The notes under the pieces: generated by a model
What the model was told of the DNA's origin: nothing
Databases searched by the model: none
What the model saw: only the letters and a program-made list of their open reading frames with translations
From: Zelopaecilomyces penicillatus
Lineage: Eukaryota > Ascomycota > Sordariomycetes > Hypocreales > Pseudodiploosporaceae
Reading direction: 5' to 3'
Length of the DNA: 64,000 nt
Assembly (NCBI GenBank): GCA_005765155.1
Contig: VCCP01000002.1
Location: 4,526,001-4,590,000, forward strand
Made by a program: the position numbers and the translations under genes
Shown: positions 36,562 through 47,716 of the stretch, piece after piece
Layout: every line of letters starts with the position of its first letter
Numbering within the stretch: the first letter of the stretch is position 1

Positions 36562-38131
36562 ATGGATCATCCGCCTTCTCCACGTCACGGCAGAGACAGC
36601 CATGGAAAATATAACCACGGCGGCGATGAGACGACCAATGAGTTCTTTAAACACTCGAGCGCGCCTCGAGTGAACACTGACACTGTCATCGCGAGGAGCT
36701 TGCAGAGACAATACCCAAACCTCGCCTTGTCTATCGCACCGTTGAGCTACTGCGACTTGATGGCCTTTGCGGCGAGCGGCCATGCTGTTTGCACCCCAAT
36801 TGAAGAGCAGCGAGAGAGTGGGCCAGCCTCACTGGAATGGAAGGCATATCTTCCTCCTCCGCGGCGAATCAATGGAGGAGATGGGTTCGTTGCCAAGATT
36901 CCCATCTTCAAGAAATACTTGTACCACTGGAATAACATCGATTTCATTGTTTATCTTGTCAATGGCCGTGATGGCGGGGGGGCTTATCCCGCGGTGAAGA
37001 ATTACTATATTCTAGCTACAGAAGAGGAAAAGGCTGACGACCTTATCCTGGCGGCTGGTTCTTGGGGGAGTAGCTTGCACGACGAAATATGGGTTTACGA
37101 CGGCGGGAGCTGGACAAAAAATGCTGAGCTATACGAGAGCGTGCGCAAGGCTTCATGGGATGCCGTTATTCTAGATGCCGATATGAAGAGCGCTCTCATT
37201 GAAGACCATCTGTCATTCTTCCGCTCAAGGGACACGTACCAGCGTCTGAAAGTGCCCTGGAAGAGAGGAATCATTTATTACGGCCCTCCCGGAAACGGTA
37301 AAACCATTTCCATCAAAGCGACCATGAACATGCTCTATGGAATGAAACCGACTATTCCGACATTGTATGTGAGGTCGTTGGTGTCGGTGAGATAATTCCC
37401 CTACGTATATGCAGTCACAAGACGATGCTAATGTTGAATAGTATGGGGGACCGCAATTTGCCATCAATGAAGTCTTCACCAAAGCCAGGGAATTCGCTCC
37501 TTGCTATCTTGTGTTTGAAGATCTCGACACTATCATTACGGAGGATGTGAGAAGCTATTTTCTGAACGAGGTTGACGGCTTGAAGAACAATGACGGCATC
37601 TTCATGATTGGGAGCACAAATCATCTGGATCGATTGGATCCAGGCATCTCAGTAAGCAAACCTCGTTATATCCGCCCTTTATGCCCTCCCCTACACTACA
37701 TAATGTCTTACCTAGAACAATAGAAACGCCCGTCTCGTTTCGATCGCAAGTATTTGTTCCCAGATCCCAATTTGGAGCAGCGGGTTGCCTATTGCCATTT
37801 CTGGCAAACAAAATTGAAGGACAACAAGAATATCGAATTCCCCGATAAACTCTGCGAGGCCATTGCTGGCATCACCGACAAATTTAGCTTCGCATACATG
37901 CAAGAAGCATTTGTGGCCGCGTTGTTAGCCATCGCTCGCAATGACAAGCCACACAGCGAGGACGCCGAGAATGACGACATGCGTCTAACGCAAGAATTGA
38001 CAGATGACTGGGTGGAGGTACTCGACCCGTCAATTGAGGGGGAGGCGGATTTGGAGAAGTTGGTGCTGTGGGTTGAAGTAAAACGGCAAATCGAAATATT
38101 GCGAGAGGGGATGGAGCAGGAAACAGCTTAG
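36562..38131 (+). CDS. Bcs1-like AAA ATPase
   Basis: AAA-type ATPase of the Bcs1-like fungal group. Three exons, 36562-37386, 37442-37651 and 37724-38131, give 480 residues. Walker A is GPPGNGKT at about residues 240-247. Walker B is YLVFEDLDT near 297-305. Sensor-1 Asn lies in IGSTNHLDRLDPG, and the arginine-finger region in KRPSRFDRKYLFPD. The preceding block (HDEIWVYDGGSWTKN; ALIEDHLSFFRSRDTYQ; VPWKRGIIYYGPPG) is the Bcs1-type N-terminal region. Unlike mitochondrial Bcs1, no transmembrane helix is visible at the N-terminus, which is Asp/His/Gly-rich. It is therefore probably a soluble member of unknown substrate, not the Rieske-protein chaperone itself. The three-exon model keeps frame throughout. 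Confidence 0.87.
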
Positions 38132-38763
38132 ATGCGATGCATGGCTGAACATGGTATGATTGGTATGAACGAGATGTATATTTATGGCTTTGTAAATCAT
38201 GAAACAATGGTCAATGACTACTGCACATATGCTGCCTAATTGTCAGGTGCAGCACGACAAAAGAGTTTTCATTTGTGGTATTGTTTCAGTAGTAAGATGG
38301 TGTATCAGTAATGCTGTGAAGCTTTCATGAAGCAACTCAATCTGATTACTACCTCAATGATGCACTAACTTGGCAGTGACTCCAAATTGCCAAGAAGTTA
38401 CAGTCTATTATAATCCATGCTGGCTGCAAGAGTATACAAAAGATGTGAAGATACCTGGTAATTTTAATGGGTCCGGAGCAGTCGAGCAATCATGAGGTCT
38501 TCCATCACGTCATGTTGTGTTTACAGAGGTCCATTACATCAATATCGCCATTAGATCATCACTACGACGTCATTTGGTGAAAACGGTAAGCAATAAAAAG
38601 AGTTGATAAAAATATTTGAAAAGAGAATTTTTGAGATTTAGAAATTCATTTCCACTAAATACAGTCTGATAAAAAGCACAATATTCTCTAGACTACTCGG
38701 TACTGCTTAGTTTGATCACCAATAATTGTCGTTATCCACCACCACCACCACCACATATACACA
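38132..38763. other. Intergenic, AAA ATPase to SDR gene
   Basis: Moderately AT-rich spacer with a CCA repeat close to the SDR start (38738-38754). No gene recognised. Confidence 0.5.
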
Positions 38764-39919
38764 ATGTCTAGCAAACAAGGCGAATTCCAACCGGTGAAGG
38801 AGGCTCAAGAGCAGAATCTTCCAGGGTGATTATATTTTTATTTTAAATTTATTTTAAATTTGCCATGAGCTAAATAATGTGTAAATATGCTAAAAAATTA
38901 TTCATAGATTGGAGAAGAATATGAAGCCTGCCAGTGAGCCAACTGCTCTCGAAGGGAAGAACGGCTTGCAGGAATACATTGCCGCAGGAAAGCTCAAGGG
39001 AAACAAGGCCCTCATCACTGGCGGAGAGTAAGAAACTTCCTTGTTTATTTACTATCTTTTGGTCTTATAAAACATGAAATAGTTGTGCTGACTGGGATGA
39101 TTATCTGTCATATATAGTTCTGGCATTGGTCGATCCGTTGCAGTCTTGTTTGCCCGCGAAGGCTCCGACGTCACCATTGTGTATCTGCCAGAAGAAGACG
39201 AAGACGCCCAGGAGACGAAGCGGCTCGTAGAGAAAGAGGGACGACAATGTCTCCTTGTGCCGGGCGATTTGATGGATAATGCGACGTGCAAGAAGGCTGT
39301 GGAGAAGCATGTCGACAAGTTTGGCGTGATTCATGTTCTGGTCAATAATGCTTCGAAGCAAGTCATGTGTGAAGACTTTGCACAGATTGACCTTGATAAC
39401 GTGGAAAGCACATTTCGCAGTAACATATTGCAGATGTTTGCTATTACTAAATATGCTCTGCCACACATGGAAAAAGGCGCATCGTAAGTTTTGATTCATC
39501 CCCCACCCAGCCTTGCAGGAGATCAGGGCAACCAATCTTCTGACGGGGATATGTCTTTTACTAACTTATCTTGCCATTTCAGTATCATCAACACTACATC
39601 TACAGTGGCTTTCCGAGGCTCCTCCCAAATGATAGACTACGCAGCAACCAAGGGCGCCATCACCTCTTTCACACAGTCCCTGGCTAAGCATCTCGTGCCC
39701 AAGGGAATCCGCGTCAACGCCGTGGCTCCAGGACCGGTGCATACTCCGCTCCAGCCGGCATCCCGACCGGCAGAGCAGATGGAGGGCTTTGGAAAACAGT
39801 CTCAGTTGGGCCGTGTCGGCCAACCAAGTGAGATTGCGCCGAGCTTTGTGTTTCTGGCGTCGAAGGATGCGGAACTCTACTATGGTCAGGTATTGCATGC
39901 GTACCCGCTGGGTGATTGA
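38764..39919 (+). CDS. Short-chain dehydrogenase/reductase, YghA/glucose-ribitol type
   Basis: Classical SDR oxidoreductase, NAD(P)-dependent; substrate not known. Four exons, 38764-38825, 38908-39027, 39118-39483 and 39583-39919, give 294 residues. The N-terminal extension (KQGEFQPVKEAQEQNLPGLE) before the Rossmann fold is typical of the YghA/ribitol-dehydrogenase-like subgroup. The cofactor loop reads ALITGGDSGIGRSVA; the NNAS motif is in HVLVNNASKQVMCEDF. The catalytic Ser lies in INTTSTVAFRGSS, and Tyr/Lys in DYAATKGAI near 202-206. The C-terminus (FLASKDAELYYGQVLHAYPL) is standard. Its three introns are AT-rich. It converges on the Erg6 gene, with 3' ends 364 bp apart; a joint role with Erg6 and the P450 is possible but unproven. 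Confidence 0.92.
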
Positions 39920-40283
39920 GTGACCATAGTGATCTTGGTTGAGCATGGTTAGTTCAGGCGGCATTGTTGGACGGTGAACTATAAAGAGATTCAATAATGA
40001 AGAAATTTGAACGGAAGAGTCTGTTAATGGCGAAGATTATGGATCACTGTGTTACGATGTCAATAATCAATGATCAATAACTCTCAGCATTGCCCTTATA
40101 TAACTTGGAAACCAATCATTATTACCATCTAAAAACATGCAGACATATTTATACAAATCGCCCTTTTTAATCCAAGGCTTCCCTTAACTCAATTCTCGTC
40201 ATGAACCTAGCGTGAACCACAATCCATCCAGCCCCTTTACGACTACCGACCCGCAACTCTCTTCTTCACGATGCCCACTGAAA
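39920..40283. other. Convergent 3' intergenic region, SDR/Erg6
   Basis: 3' regions of two genes that face each other. No coding frame supported. Confidence 0.5.
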
Positions 40284-41633
40284 TCACTCCGCAGGTTTCC
40301 TTCCTATCATGAGGTACATGGGCGTAAAGAGTTTCTTCCTTCCACCCTCCACCAGCGCATCCGCCGCTGCGCCGAGACTCTCCGCCGTCTTCTTTGTCCC
40401 CGCTGGCGCCACACGAAGCGTCTCCAGAACACCAAGAAACCCATGCGCAACCATCCTGCCCCATTTATTCATTCGCAAAATCGTGAGCGCATCCCAGAGC
40501 GACTGAGCGTGTCGTAGGTCTGTGCCGAGCGGCCAGTACCACGGGGCCGAGCTGCAGTCGTCGTCTAGAGCCGCAAGATCTTCGTTTAGCTCGAGGTTGA
40601 AGCCGGCCGCCTTGATGGCAGAGATGCCGTCGGAGATTTTGAACATTTGAGCGATTCCGTCTCCCTGCTCAATGTCTAGGCGAATCTTGCGGTGTACCAT
40701 GTTGTCGTTGTTGTATTCTTCCGTCATGAGCCACTCGTAGACACCAAAGACGCCTCCGGGTTTTAAGACTCGGAAGATTTCGCTATACACGCCCTGTAGG
40801 GATGGGGCGTGGACGGTTGCTTCGATTGCGTAGACAGCGTCGAACGAGTTATCCGGGAACGGAAGGCTCTGTGTTTCAAACAATAGAGGTCAGTCACCAG
40901 TGAGTCCAACGTACGACAAAAGGAAGACGTTTCCAATAAGGGTTGGGATGCAATTTACCATAAAGTCAGCTTGAACAAATCTCAGCTTTTGTGATAGGTT
41001 TTCCTTTGCCGCGTAATTGGTTGCCCGCTGTATCTGGTATTCGTTGATGTTCAAGCCAGTGACGTGACAATCTGTAAACTTGACAATCTCCCGTGCTGGC
41101 CCACCAACACCACAACCAACGTCGAGAACCTTCATGTGATTCTTTATACCCATACTGCTAGCCAGAAAGTGCTCGTGGCGTGCAATCGCCTTCGAAAACG
41201 TCTCGCCGTAAGCGAATCGACAGAAGTGGAATGATTCACCCCAGGCATTCTCGTAAAAGTCAGTCACCAGGTTGTAATACCTAAGAACCACAAATCGAGG
41301 GAGTTAGTCTTTCTGTGAACCACATTGAGGCATGCAATAACAAGCTCGTAAGCCTAGACTGCGGTCAAGTTGGGATGTTCTTAGAATGACTTACTGTCGG
41401 GTCAAGCTGGCATAATCATCCGTACGTGATTGTCTGATAGCATCCGTCTCGTCTTCTGCTCGCTTGTTGTCCCAATGCTGAAAGTAGTCCTTGCTGGCGG
41501 CGAGATTGGCGGCACTGTCTTTGCTCATCATGGCGGACAGCCCTCCTTGTGACTTGGCAGACTTCTGATGCAGCACATGGTCAAAGGCTGACTTTTGTGC
41601 TTGATCGGCCGTAATCAAGCTTTTGGAGGACAT
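40284..41633 (-). CDS. ERG6: Sterol 24-C-methyltransferase (Erg6 family)
   Basis: Transfers a methyl group from S-adenosylmethionine to C24 of a sterol, a step of ergosterol synthesis. Three exons, 41633-41395, 41280-40959 and 40868-40284, give 381 residues, the usual length. The SAM motif is VLDVGCGVGGPAREI at about 131-145. Others are VYAIEATVHAPSLQGVYSEI, then VLKPGGVFGVYEWLMTEEY, and at the C-terminus GTKKTAESLGAAADALVEGG and FTPMYLMIGRKP. The sterol-binding signature that is normally YEYGWG reads YENAWG here (about 91-96). The second motif reads GLNINEY where GLNNN(D/E)Y is common. These changes suggest a diverged paralogue, not necessarily the main ergosterol enzyme. The P450 gene upstream runs in the same direction. 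Confidence 0.93.
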
Positions 41634-42238
41634 TTTGAAGAACGAAGAAACGAAGAAGTATCAGAAAGTGTCCAGGTGTATGATGAATTGGGTGATTATA
41701 TTGTATTAGCTTCGAACCATAAAGATACATAGAAGAAAAGTCAGAAGAGCAAGCGAGGGACTGGCAACGCATTTATATTCATGTGCAATCACCATAAAAA
41801 AGCAGCTACACATCAATCCAACAATCACCAACAGTAACGAATACGTTGGCGTCGTACAAAGCAAGGCCGCGAGCAGCACGCAGGGAGAGCCTGCGGTTAA
41901 CACGGCGAATACGAATACGCCCAACACACCCGTTTCTGCTCGCACCCGGAGTTGGTCTCCCTCGTACTCGGCCAGCCTGATTGTCAAAATAAATGCATTC
42001 ATCATGTAAGAACAAGAACCTGCATGAGAAAAAGGTGGATTCTCAATCACACAATCCCTCTGCCTCAAAAGAAACAAACCCAATACACCCTGCTATTTCC
42101 CAAGCCCCCATACCGCGTTATTACAGCCACAATACCTGATTGAGCAGCAGCACCCCTTGGTTTTCCCCATTATCCATACAAAATACCCAAAACTAACTCC
42201 CGATTTGGAACAACAAACCAAACAGTTCTGAAGGTGAA
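41634..42238. other. Intergenic between P450 stop and Erg6 start
   Basis: Promoter of the Erg6 gene and 3' region of the P450 gene. Short open frames on both strands have no family resemblance. Confidence 0.5.
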
Positions 42239-44189
42239 TCACGAAACTAGCGAGAGTCTGACCTCTGGCACTCTTCGGGTGATTCGGACGTGGAAATCCC
42301 TCTGGAAAAAGATGCCGTAGCACAAGCTGGTCCAGGGTCTCTGGTTGTTGATGCACTGTACGTCGTACTTGCGAAACAGCTGTATCTCGATTAATAAATT
42401 TGAAGGGATGAATGGTGGGGCTCTTGTGGTTGTTGGTTGATCAAGGCGCTTGCTTGTTGGTTGGTTGGTTGGTTGTTGGTCTGCGGGTAAGACTTGGACT
42501 TACTTCGATAAAGATCTTGTTGAGATTCATCATGGCAATTGGGATACCAAGACATCTCGTCATGCCATGGCCAAAAATAAGCTCATGTACCTTTGTCATG
42601 GCCGCTATCTGACTGCCACTGTCATTGTAGCTTTCCGGCAGCCAGCGCTCAGGTCGAAACACATGAGCGTCATCGCCAAAGACGGGGTTCAACTGTGTGC
42701 CCCAGGCGTTCAGACCCACAAATGTGCCTCCGGGAATACGGCGGCCGTCCGGCAATTCCATTCCCCCTGGAGGTGCCTCTCGCTCTCTGAGTTGAGTGAT
42801 TGGGGGGAACCGTCGCAGGCCCTCACGGATCACGGCTTGTAGGTAGGGGAGGCGTCGAGCTTCGTCCATGCAGACGGGGTAAGAAAGACGTCCTTCGGCT
42901 TCGGCCTCACGTATTTCACTAACTAGCCGGCAGTATACGATGGGTGTTGAGATGATAGAAAGGAGAGTGGCTCTTATGGCCGTGGCAGTGGTGTCCGAAC
43001 CAGCGACTCTGTAAACTGTTAGTACTCTAGCATCAGCCTTCCTGGGTCATCGTGGGGGTGTTTTTACAGAGAAATGGAAATCTCGGTTTCCGCCTCGTCA
43101 GGAGTGAGGCCCCTTTTCATGAACGAACCAAGCATATCGGGCTCTTGCTGTTCTTTTGCTCTCAGACGCTCATCAATAATCTGACGAGATACCTACACAA
43201 AAAACCAGTTAGTCAGTATTTGCTAATCGAAACAGGGATTCGGGAGCTATGCTCACCCCCATAATGACCCCAATGCCCGACTTATCTGCGGAAGACGGCA
43301 CGACGAATTTTCGCAGCAAAGGGATTGTTGAGGCCCATTTGAGAGCTGTATTGAATGACAGTATCACAGAAAAGTGTTGTACAATAGGAAGTTGCTGTTC
43401 GATGGTAGCGATAAAGTTATGCTTATCCGAGTCTGACTGAACAAATCCCATCGGCTTGCCAAAACATAGATGTGTTATCGTGTCGATTGTGAAAAACTGA
43501 ATGCGCTTGGCAATGTCAAACGGCTTGGTGCGCTCTGAAGTTGACAACCAGTTTTTTTCAATGAGGCTGACAAACTCAGAGACTCTTTCGTTGACGGCTT
43601 CTTCAAGGCCGCGAATGTCCTTGCCAGCGTAGCCTGCCGACATACGATGCCGCATGGCATTGTGTATGCTCGGGTCCCTCTCCGAAACGATGTTGGTGAC
43701 ACGAGGGTCGATTCTGATGGCGTCGAACCAAGGGCCACGGCGCCATTTCGTGCCCACAGCGAGGATACGGCGAGTGAGCTCTGGGTCATCTGTAATAAGA
43801 TGATTTGGACCAACACGTGCGACTGAGCCATACTTTTTGTTTGTGTCAACGAATAGCTGGGCTGACTCGGCTGATGATAATGCTTTGCAGAGCCATAGTC
43901 TGGTATAGGCTGCCCACCAAGGGCCACTGAAGTCTGTCAAGTGATGATTGGCGATGAAAGTCTTTCGTACAAGAACCATTAAGAAAACAGTAAGGAGGAC
44001 AGCAAAGAGAACTCTTGGGCTTCTATGCCCCGAAGCGTCTGTAAAGAAACTACTGGCGGGGGCATCTGCGAATAGATTCGCTAACACGCCCCTGCCAAAA
44101 TGAGAATCTGGGAGAGGATTTGACGCATTGGACATAGGTAACTCATCTGCAGAGCGCAGACCGCGAGTAACAAATGGTTTATAATCCAT
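42239..44189 (-). CDS. Cytochrome P450 monooxygenase, pisatin-demethylase-like
   Basis: ER-bound haem monooxygenase; substrate unknown. Four exons, 44189-43257, 43192-43068, 43008-42504 and 42379-42239, give 567 residues. The I-helix is ISISLVAGSDTTATAIRATL, split by an intron after ISISL. The ExxR motif is in VIREGLRRFPP, the PERW motif in FRPERWLPES, and the haem-ligand loop is FGHGMTRCLG with Cys near residue 505. The end (WTSLCYGIFFQRDFHVRI) fits the pisatin-demethylase/benzoate-hydroxylase-like fungal clan. The membrane anchor (VLFAVLLTVFLMVL) sits at about residue 57-70, after an unusually long hydrophilic leader. I chose the ATG at 44189; the frame is open to 44225 without another ATG, and later in-frame Met codons would shorten the leader. 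Confidence 0.92.
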
Positions 44190-44310
44190 TCTAGTTTTGT
44201 ATGAAAGTCTCGGTTGAAAAGACAAGAATTGAGTTGGGGGCTAAAGAAAGGCGATAGAGCAAAATGACTGTGGTGATGCCTCCTTCTGTTAACTTGGTCG
44301 ACCCAAGCTC

Positions 44311-44317
44311 CTTTATA
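44311..44317 (-). promoter_or_regulatory. Putative TATA box of the P450 gene
   Basis: TATAAAG on the minus strand, 122-128 bp upstream of the P450 ATG, a reasonable spacing for a fungal TATA element. Position is the only support. Confidence 0.4.
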
Positions 44318-45879
44318 GCCATGATCCGGACGCTTGTAGAAACGGAGTTTCTCTCTTCTGCTTAGATTTAATCCGTTTCTTTTGCTCACTCACATACATA
44401 GATGTAACTTGTTGGGCCTGGTAACACTATCCGTATGTCGGCATATTCCCTTTGGGATACTTTGCTACCCCCCATACGTCTACACTACCCACCAAGGTTG
44501 ATAACGTTGGCTCCTGCAACCTGCAAAAGTTCTAGTGAAGCCGAATCATTGGGTTGGTATGGCCCAGCCTTGCAGGATCTTGCACTCTAACACCACCTTG
44601 GTACCCTCGATGCGAAATACAACAGGTCGTTCGGAACTGTTGGCTCGGTGAGCCCAGAAAGCGACCATTGGAAATCAAGTAACTGTGACTCACAATTTGG
44701 AATGGCTCAACCTCCTTGCTTTCAAGTTATCTATAAGCAAACATTCCATGAGGACCAAGGTTTTAATTCGATTTGTGAGATTTTGGCAGAGTCTATCATA
44801 CCTTCACCGATCTCAGCTTTGCTAACACCCCCCCCCCAAAAGCATAATGACGGAGATCCACATGATATTCTGATAGGGCTGATTGACCGTGATAGAACTC
44901 TGTACCGGTCTTGATATCAGATGCACTCTATTTTGAGAAGGCAAATGCTGTCCCACATCTGTTCTGGGGCTTTACTACTTGAAGCTGACCTGTTGTGCCG
45001 CAGATCCGACCGTGGTGTTGTGCTCTTGACACTCTTGGGTACAAGGCTGAAGGATGTCTTACTACAAGATAACCAGAAGTACCATCTACGAAACTTTGCA
45101 GAGCCTCAAGGAGGTTCTGTTCCGCAAATAACTTGTACAAGTGGATGTGGCCGTGCGAGTGATCCCCGGGGTCGGTACGGCGGGGAATGCCGGCGCTACG
45201 GTGGGGTTCCCAATTAGGCAATCGTAGAGGCTCGTGTCCATCCCGTTCAAGCCAATCCCCGCCAGTGCCGCCACAGGGCTGTCAAGAAAAGCGAGATCCG
45301 TAATCTCCGTGCCAACAAGGTTGCCAATTATATGTTTTCTGTGGCCGAAATAACAAAAGATAACTGGTACAGGCGGGTTGGAAGTCATCACAAGCACTCA
45401 CGGGGCGTACAGTATGATCCCTGGGCCTGGAACTGCGGCCCGACTCAAGCAAATGGACCAAGGGCGAGGCCGTTCAAGCTGGTAACTGGCTCCCAAGGCT
45501 ACATCGTAACTGCGCCATGCTGATGACCAACGGCAGTTGGATGTGACACACTCAGTGGAGACGCCCGGAATATTCGCTTCAGATTGGGGCGGAAGTGGTA
45601 TATTCGACAAATGATTTTTATACACTCCTCCCTTTGACGCGATGTGCTGTTGGCTCTTCGACCTAAAGTAGATATGTGATGTATTGCTGGTCTCTGATAT
45701 CACCACCACAGGGCGTCTGAGGCGGACCTGTCCCGACAGTTCGGTAACTTCTTCTGCAGGGTGCAAAGTTTATATGTTTCACATTGACCTCGTTGGACCC
45801 CGGTTGTTGGAAAATGGGTGGACATCGAGTACTTTTCTTCTTGGCGATGAAGATATTCTGACACGAGGCTGCAACCTGT
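44318..45879. other. Upstream P450 region with doubtful minus-strand frames
   Basis: Includes the P450 promoter. On the minus strand 45766-45401 and 45336-45086 can be joined by a plausible intron (gtgagt...ccacag), reading VSTECVTSNCRWSSAWRSYD, then EITDLAFLDSPVAALAGIGL and SLYDCLIGNPTVAPAF. I do not recognise it. Other frames in the area look equally coding-like, so it may belong to the decayed zone that continues downstream. Confidence 0.3.
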
Positions 45880-47280
45880 GTGGTCCTACGGCCGCATGAC
45901 CAGCGGCTTGGGACGTTGGGAATCTACATAGCTGGGCGAACTGTCTCGGCAACGTGCTTCCTTCGGGACGCTTTTAGTGGGTGGACACGCGACCGGTGTG
46001 AGTCTCGGTGGAGAGGGTTACCGTCGGAACTGGAGCCGCCCCAGCCTTGTCATCGCACATGTCCTCTTTTCGCCCTTCCTGATTGCCGGGACGCGTATGT
46101 AGGGTTCTTGAGGGTGCATTTTATCGGCACATCATCTTGCACTTTCCATTCTTTTGTCTTTCAATTTGATGAATCACGTTCACTCATTGCGGGGAGATCC
46201 TCTAGCTACCTCTGCTGGAGCTCGAATTGGCTGATTTCATTCTTCCAGTCAGGGTCACTCACTACTTGAGTCATTGCCAACGAGACAGACAACTTTCACG
46301 AGTTGTTTTGAGTTCTTTGTTGGTGGCTTCGGTAAGATCGAAAAGCCCGACATGCCGCTTTTGTTGACGCAGCTAGTGGTTGTTTTCTCGCCAACATCGG
46401 CAACCATCTATCAAAGATGAACTTCACTGCTTATGCCTTGATGTTGGTCGGAAAGGATGAGCCCCTCATGTCCTGATATGGAATGAGTATGTATTCATCC
46501 ATTGCATGTTCTATTGGGTAGCGTCTTGGGGAACTGAGGACACTGTGTGTGTACTTTGGTCGCAGCATCTCGATCTACCAGGCAGCCATGAGTTTTTGGA
46601 ACCGCATGATGGCTAATTCTGCCACGATGGAATAAACGTAGACTTTGTTGAGCTCTTTTCAGCAAAATAGGAGGCCGCCAAAAAAACGTACCAACTGCCC
46701 TCGCTGTGGGTGCTGTTTCGACACATGGGTTTCACACGCCTATCCCCGTCTCAGCAATTCATTCGAGGGCCAGGAATCTGTGTGCTTGCACAGCCAGCCG
46801 CCAAGGCGTAGTGTGCGACATGCCACGGGTCAGACGTGTCGTCCAGTCGTCAAGATTGACGCCACGTTGCTGAGGCTCAAAAGCGCATGGAGAATTATGA
46901 TGTAGATTTTGTTTTAGGGGGGCCTGTTTGACTACACAAGGTAAGAAATATGTAGAAAGAGCGACCGACACCGTCAAGGAAGGAACGAACAATGCGATGC
47001 CGCTTTTGATGGGATGACGAGCCGCTGTGGGGTCCGAGCGCCTTGCACTAAGCGATGCCGAATTAGGAAAAATCATGGTAGAGCTGCAACTGGTGGGGGT
47101 GGCAGATCACCATGAACACATGGAACGGGTATAAGATAGATTGGATAGGTAGAAAAGGGGTCTTGAACACGAGGGAATCTTAGAAATAATAAATATCCAT
47201 GATATAAACTACAAGATTTGTCTAGAGATTGGTTGAATGAAATGAAGTCAAAAAGTGGCCATCTTCCAACACAGCAGTTA
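45880..47280 (+). pseudogene. Decayed gene with frameshifts and nonsense codons, unknown family
   Basis: Long plus-strand stretch whose translation is protein-like but passes through several frames and stops. It begins SYGRMTSGLGRWEST, stop (45929), LGELSRQRASFGTLL. Later it reads PTRQTTFTSCFEFFVGGFGK and MPLLLTQLVVVFSPTSATIY. The frame then changes to YVFIHCMFYWVASWGTEDTV and HLDLPGSHEFLEPHDG, with stops at 46614, 46668, 46809 and 46857. Between these it reads AAKKTYQLPSLWVLFRHMGF and TRLSPSQQFIRGPGICVLAQ. After another shift near 47075 it ends with VELQLVGVADHHEHMERV and further stops. Several stops are one C-to-T or G-to-A change from Gln, Trp or Arg codons. I could not assign the parent protein. 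Confidence 0.6.
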
Positions 47281-47716
47281 TATAATCTCAAGCCCATGAT
47301 TACCTGTACAAAACCATAGAGATACCAGAAATAAGCTTACCCTGCTAGTCAAATCAAAACGACTGAATGCAGCCCCATACGTGCCATTTATCCATCTAGG
47401 AAAAGAGGCTGAATTCATCATGCATAGCCACATACACCCACTGTCAGGTACGCTCAAACCGACTACTACCACATCATGCTGTGAGCGAGACTGTTCATCT
47501 AGTCTCAACTAGGCAAAATGTTTACAGATTAGTATTTTTATATAATTCAAGCATCTCCTGTTCGTTTCCCTTGCCTGCTCTCTTTCAAGCACATTTTCCT
47601 TCCATCATCTCAACTGACAGAACCAACTTACAGTCATAACCATACGGCCTTTCGTTATCACTCTTGCAGCAAAAAACGCCCCTGAACTGCGCTCGCTGTG
47701 TTAAGATTCTCAAGCC
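47281..47716. other. Promoter region of the ZZ-finger protein gene
   Basis: Moderately AT-rich sequence between the decayed gene and the next start codon. No coding frame supported. Confidence 0.45.
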
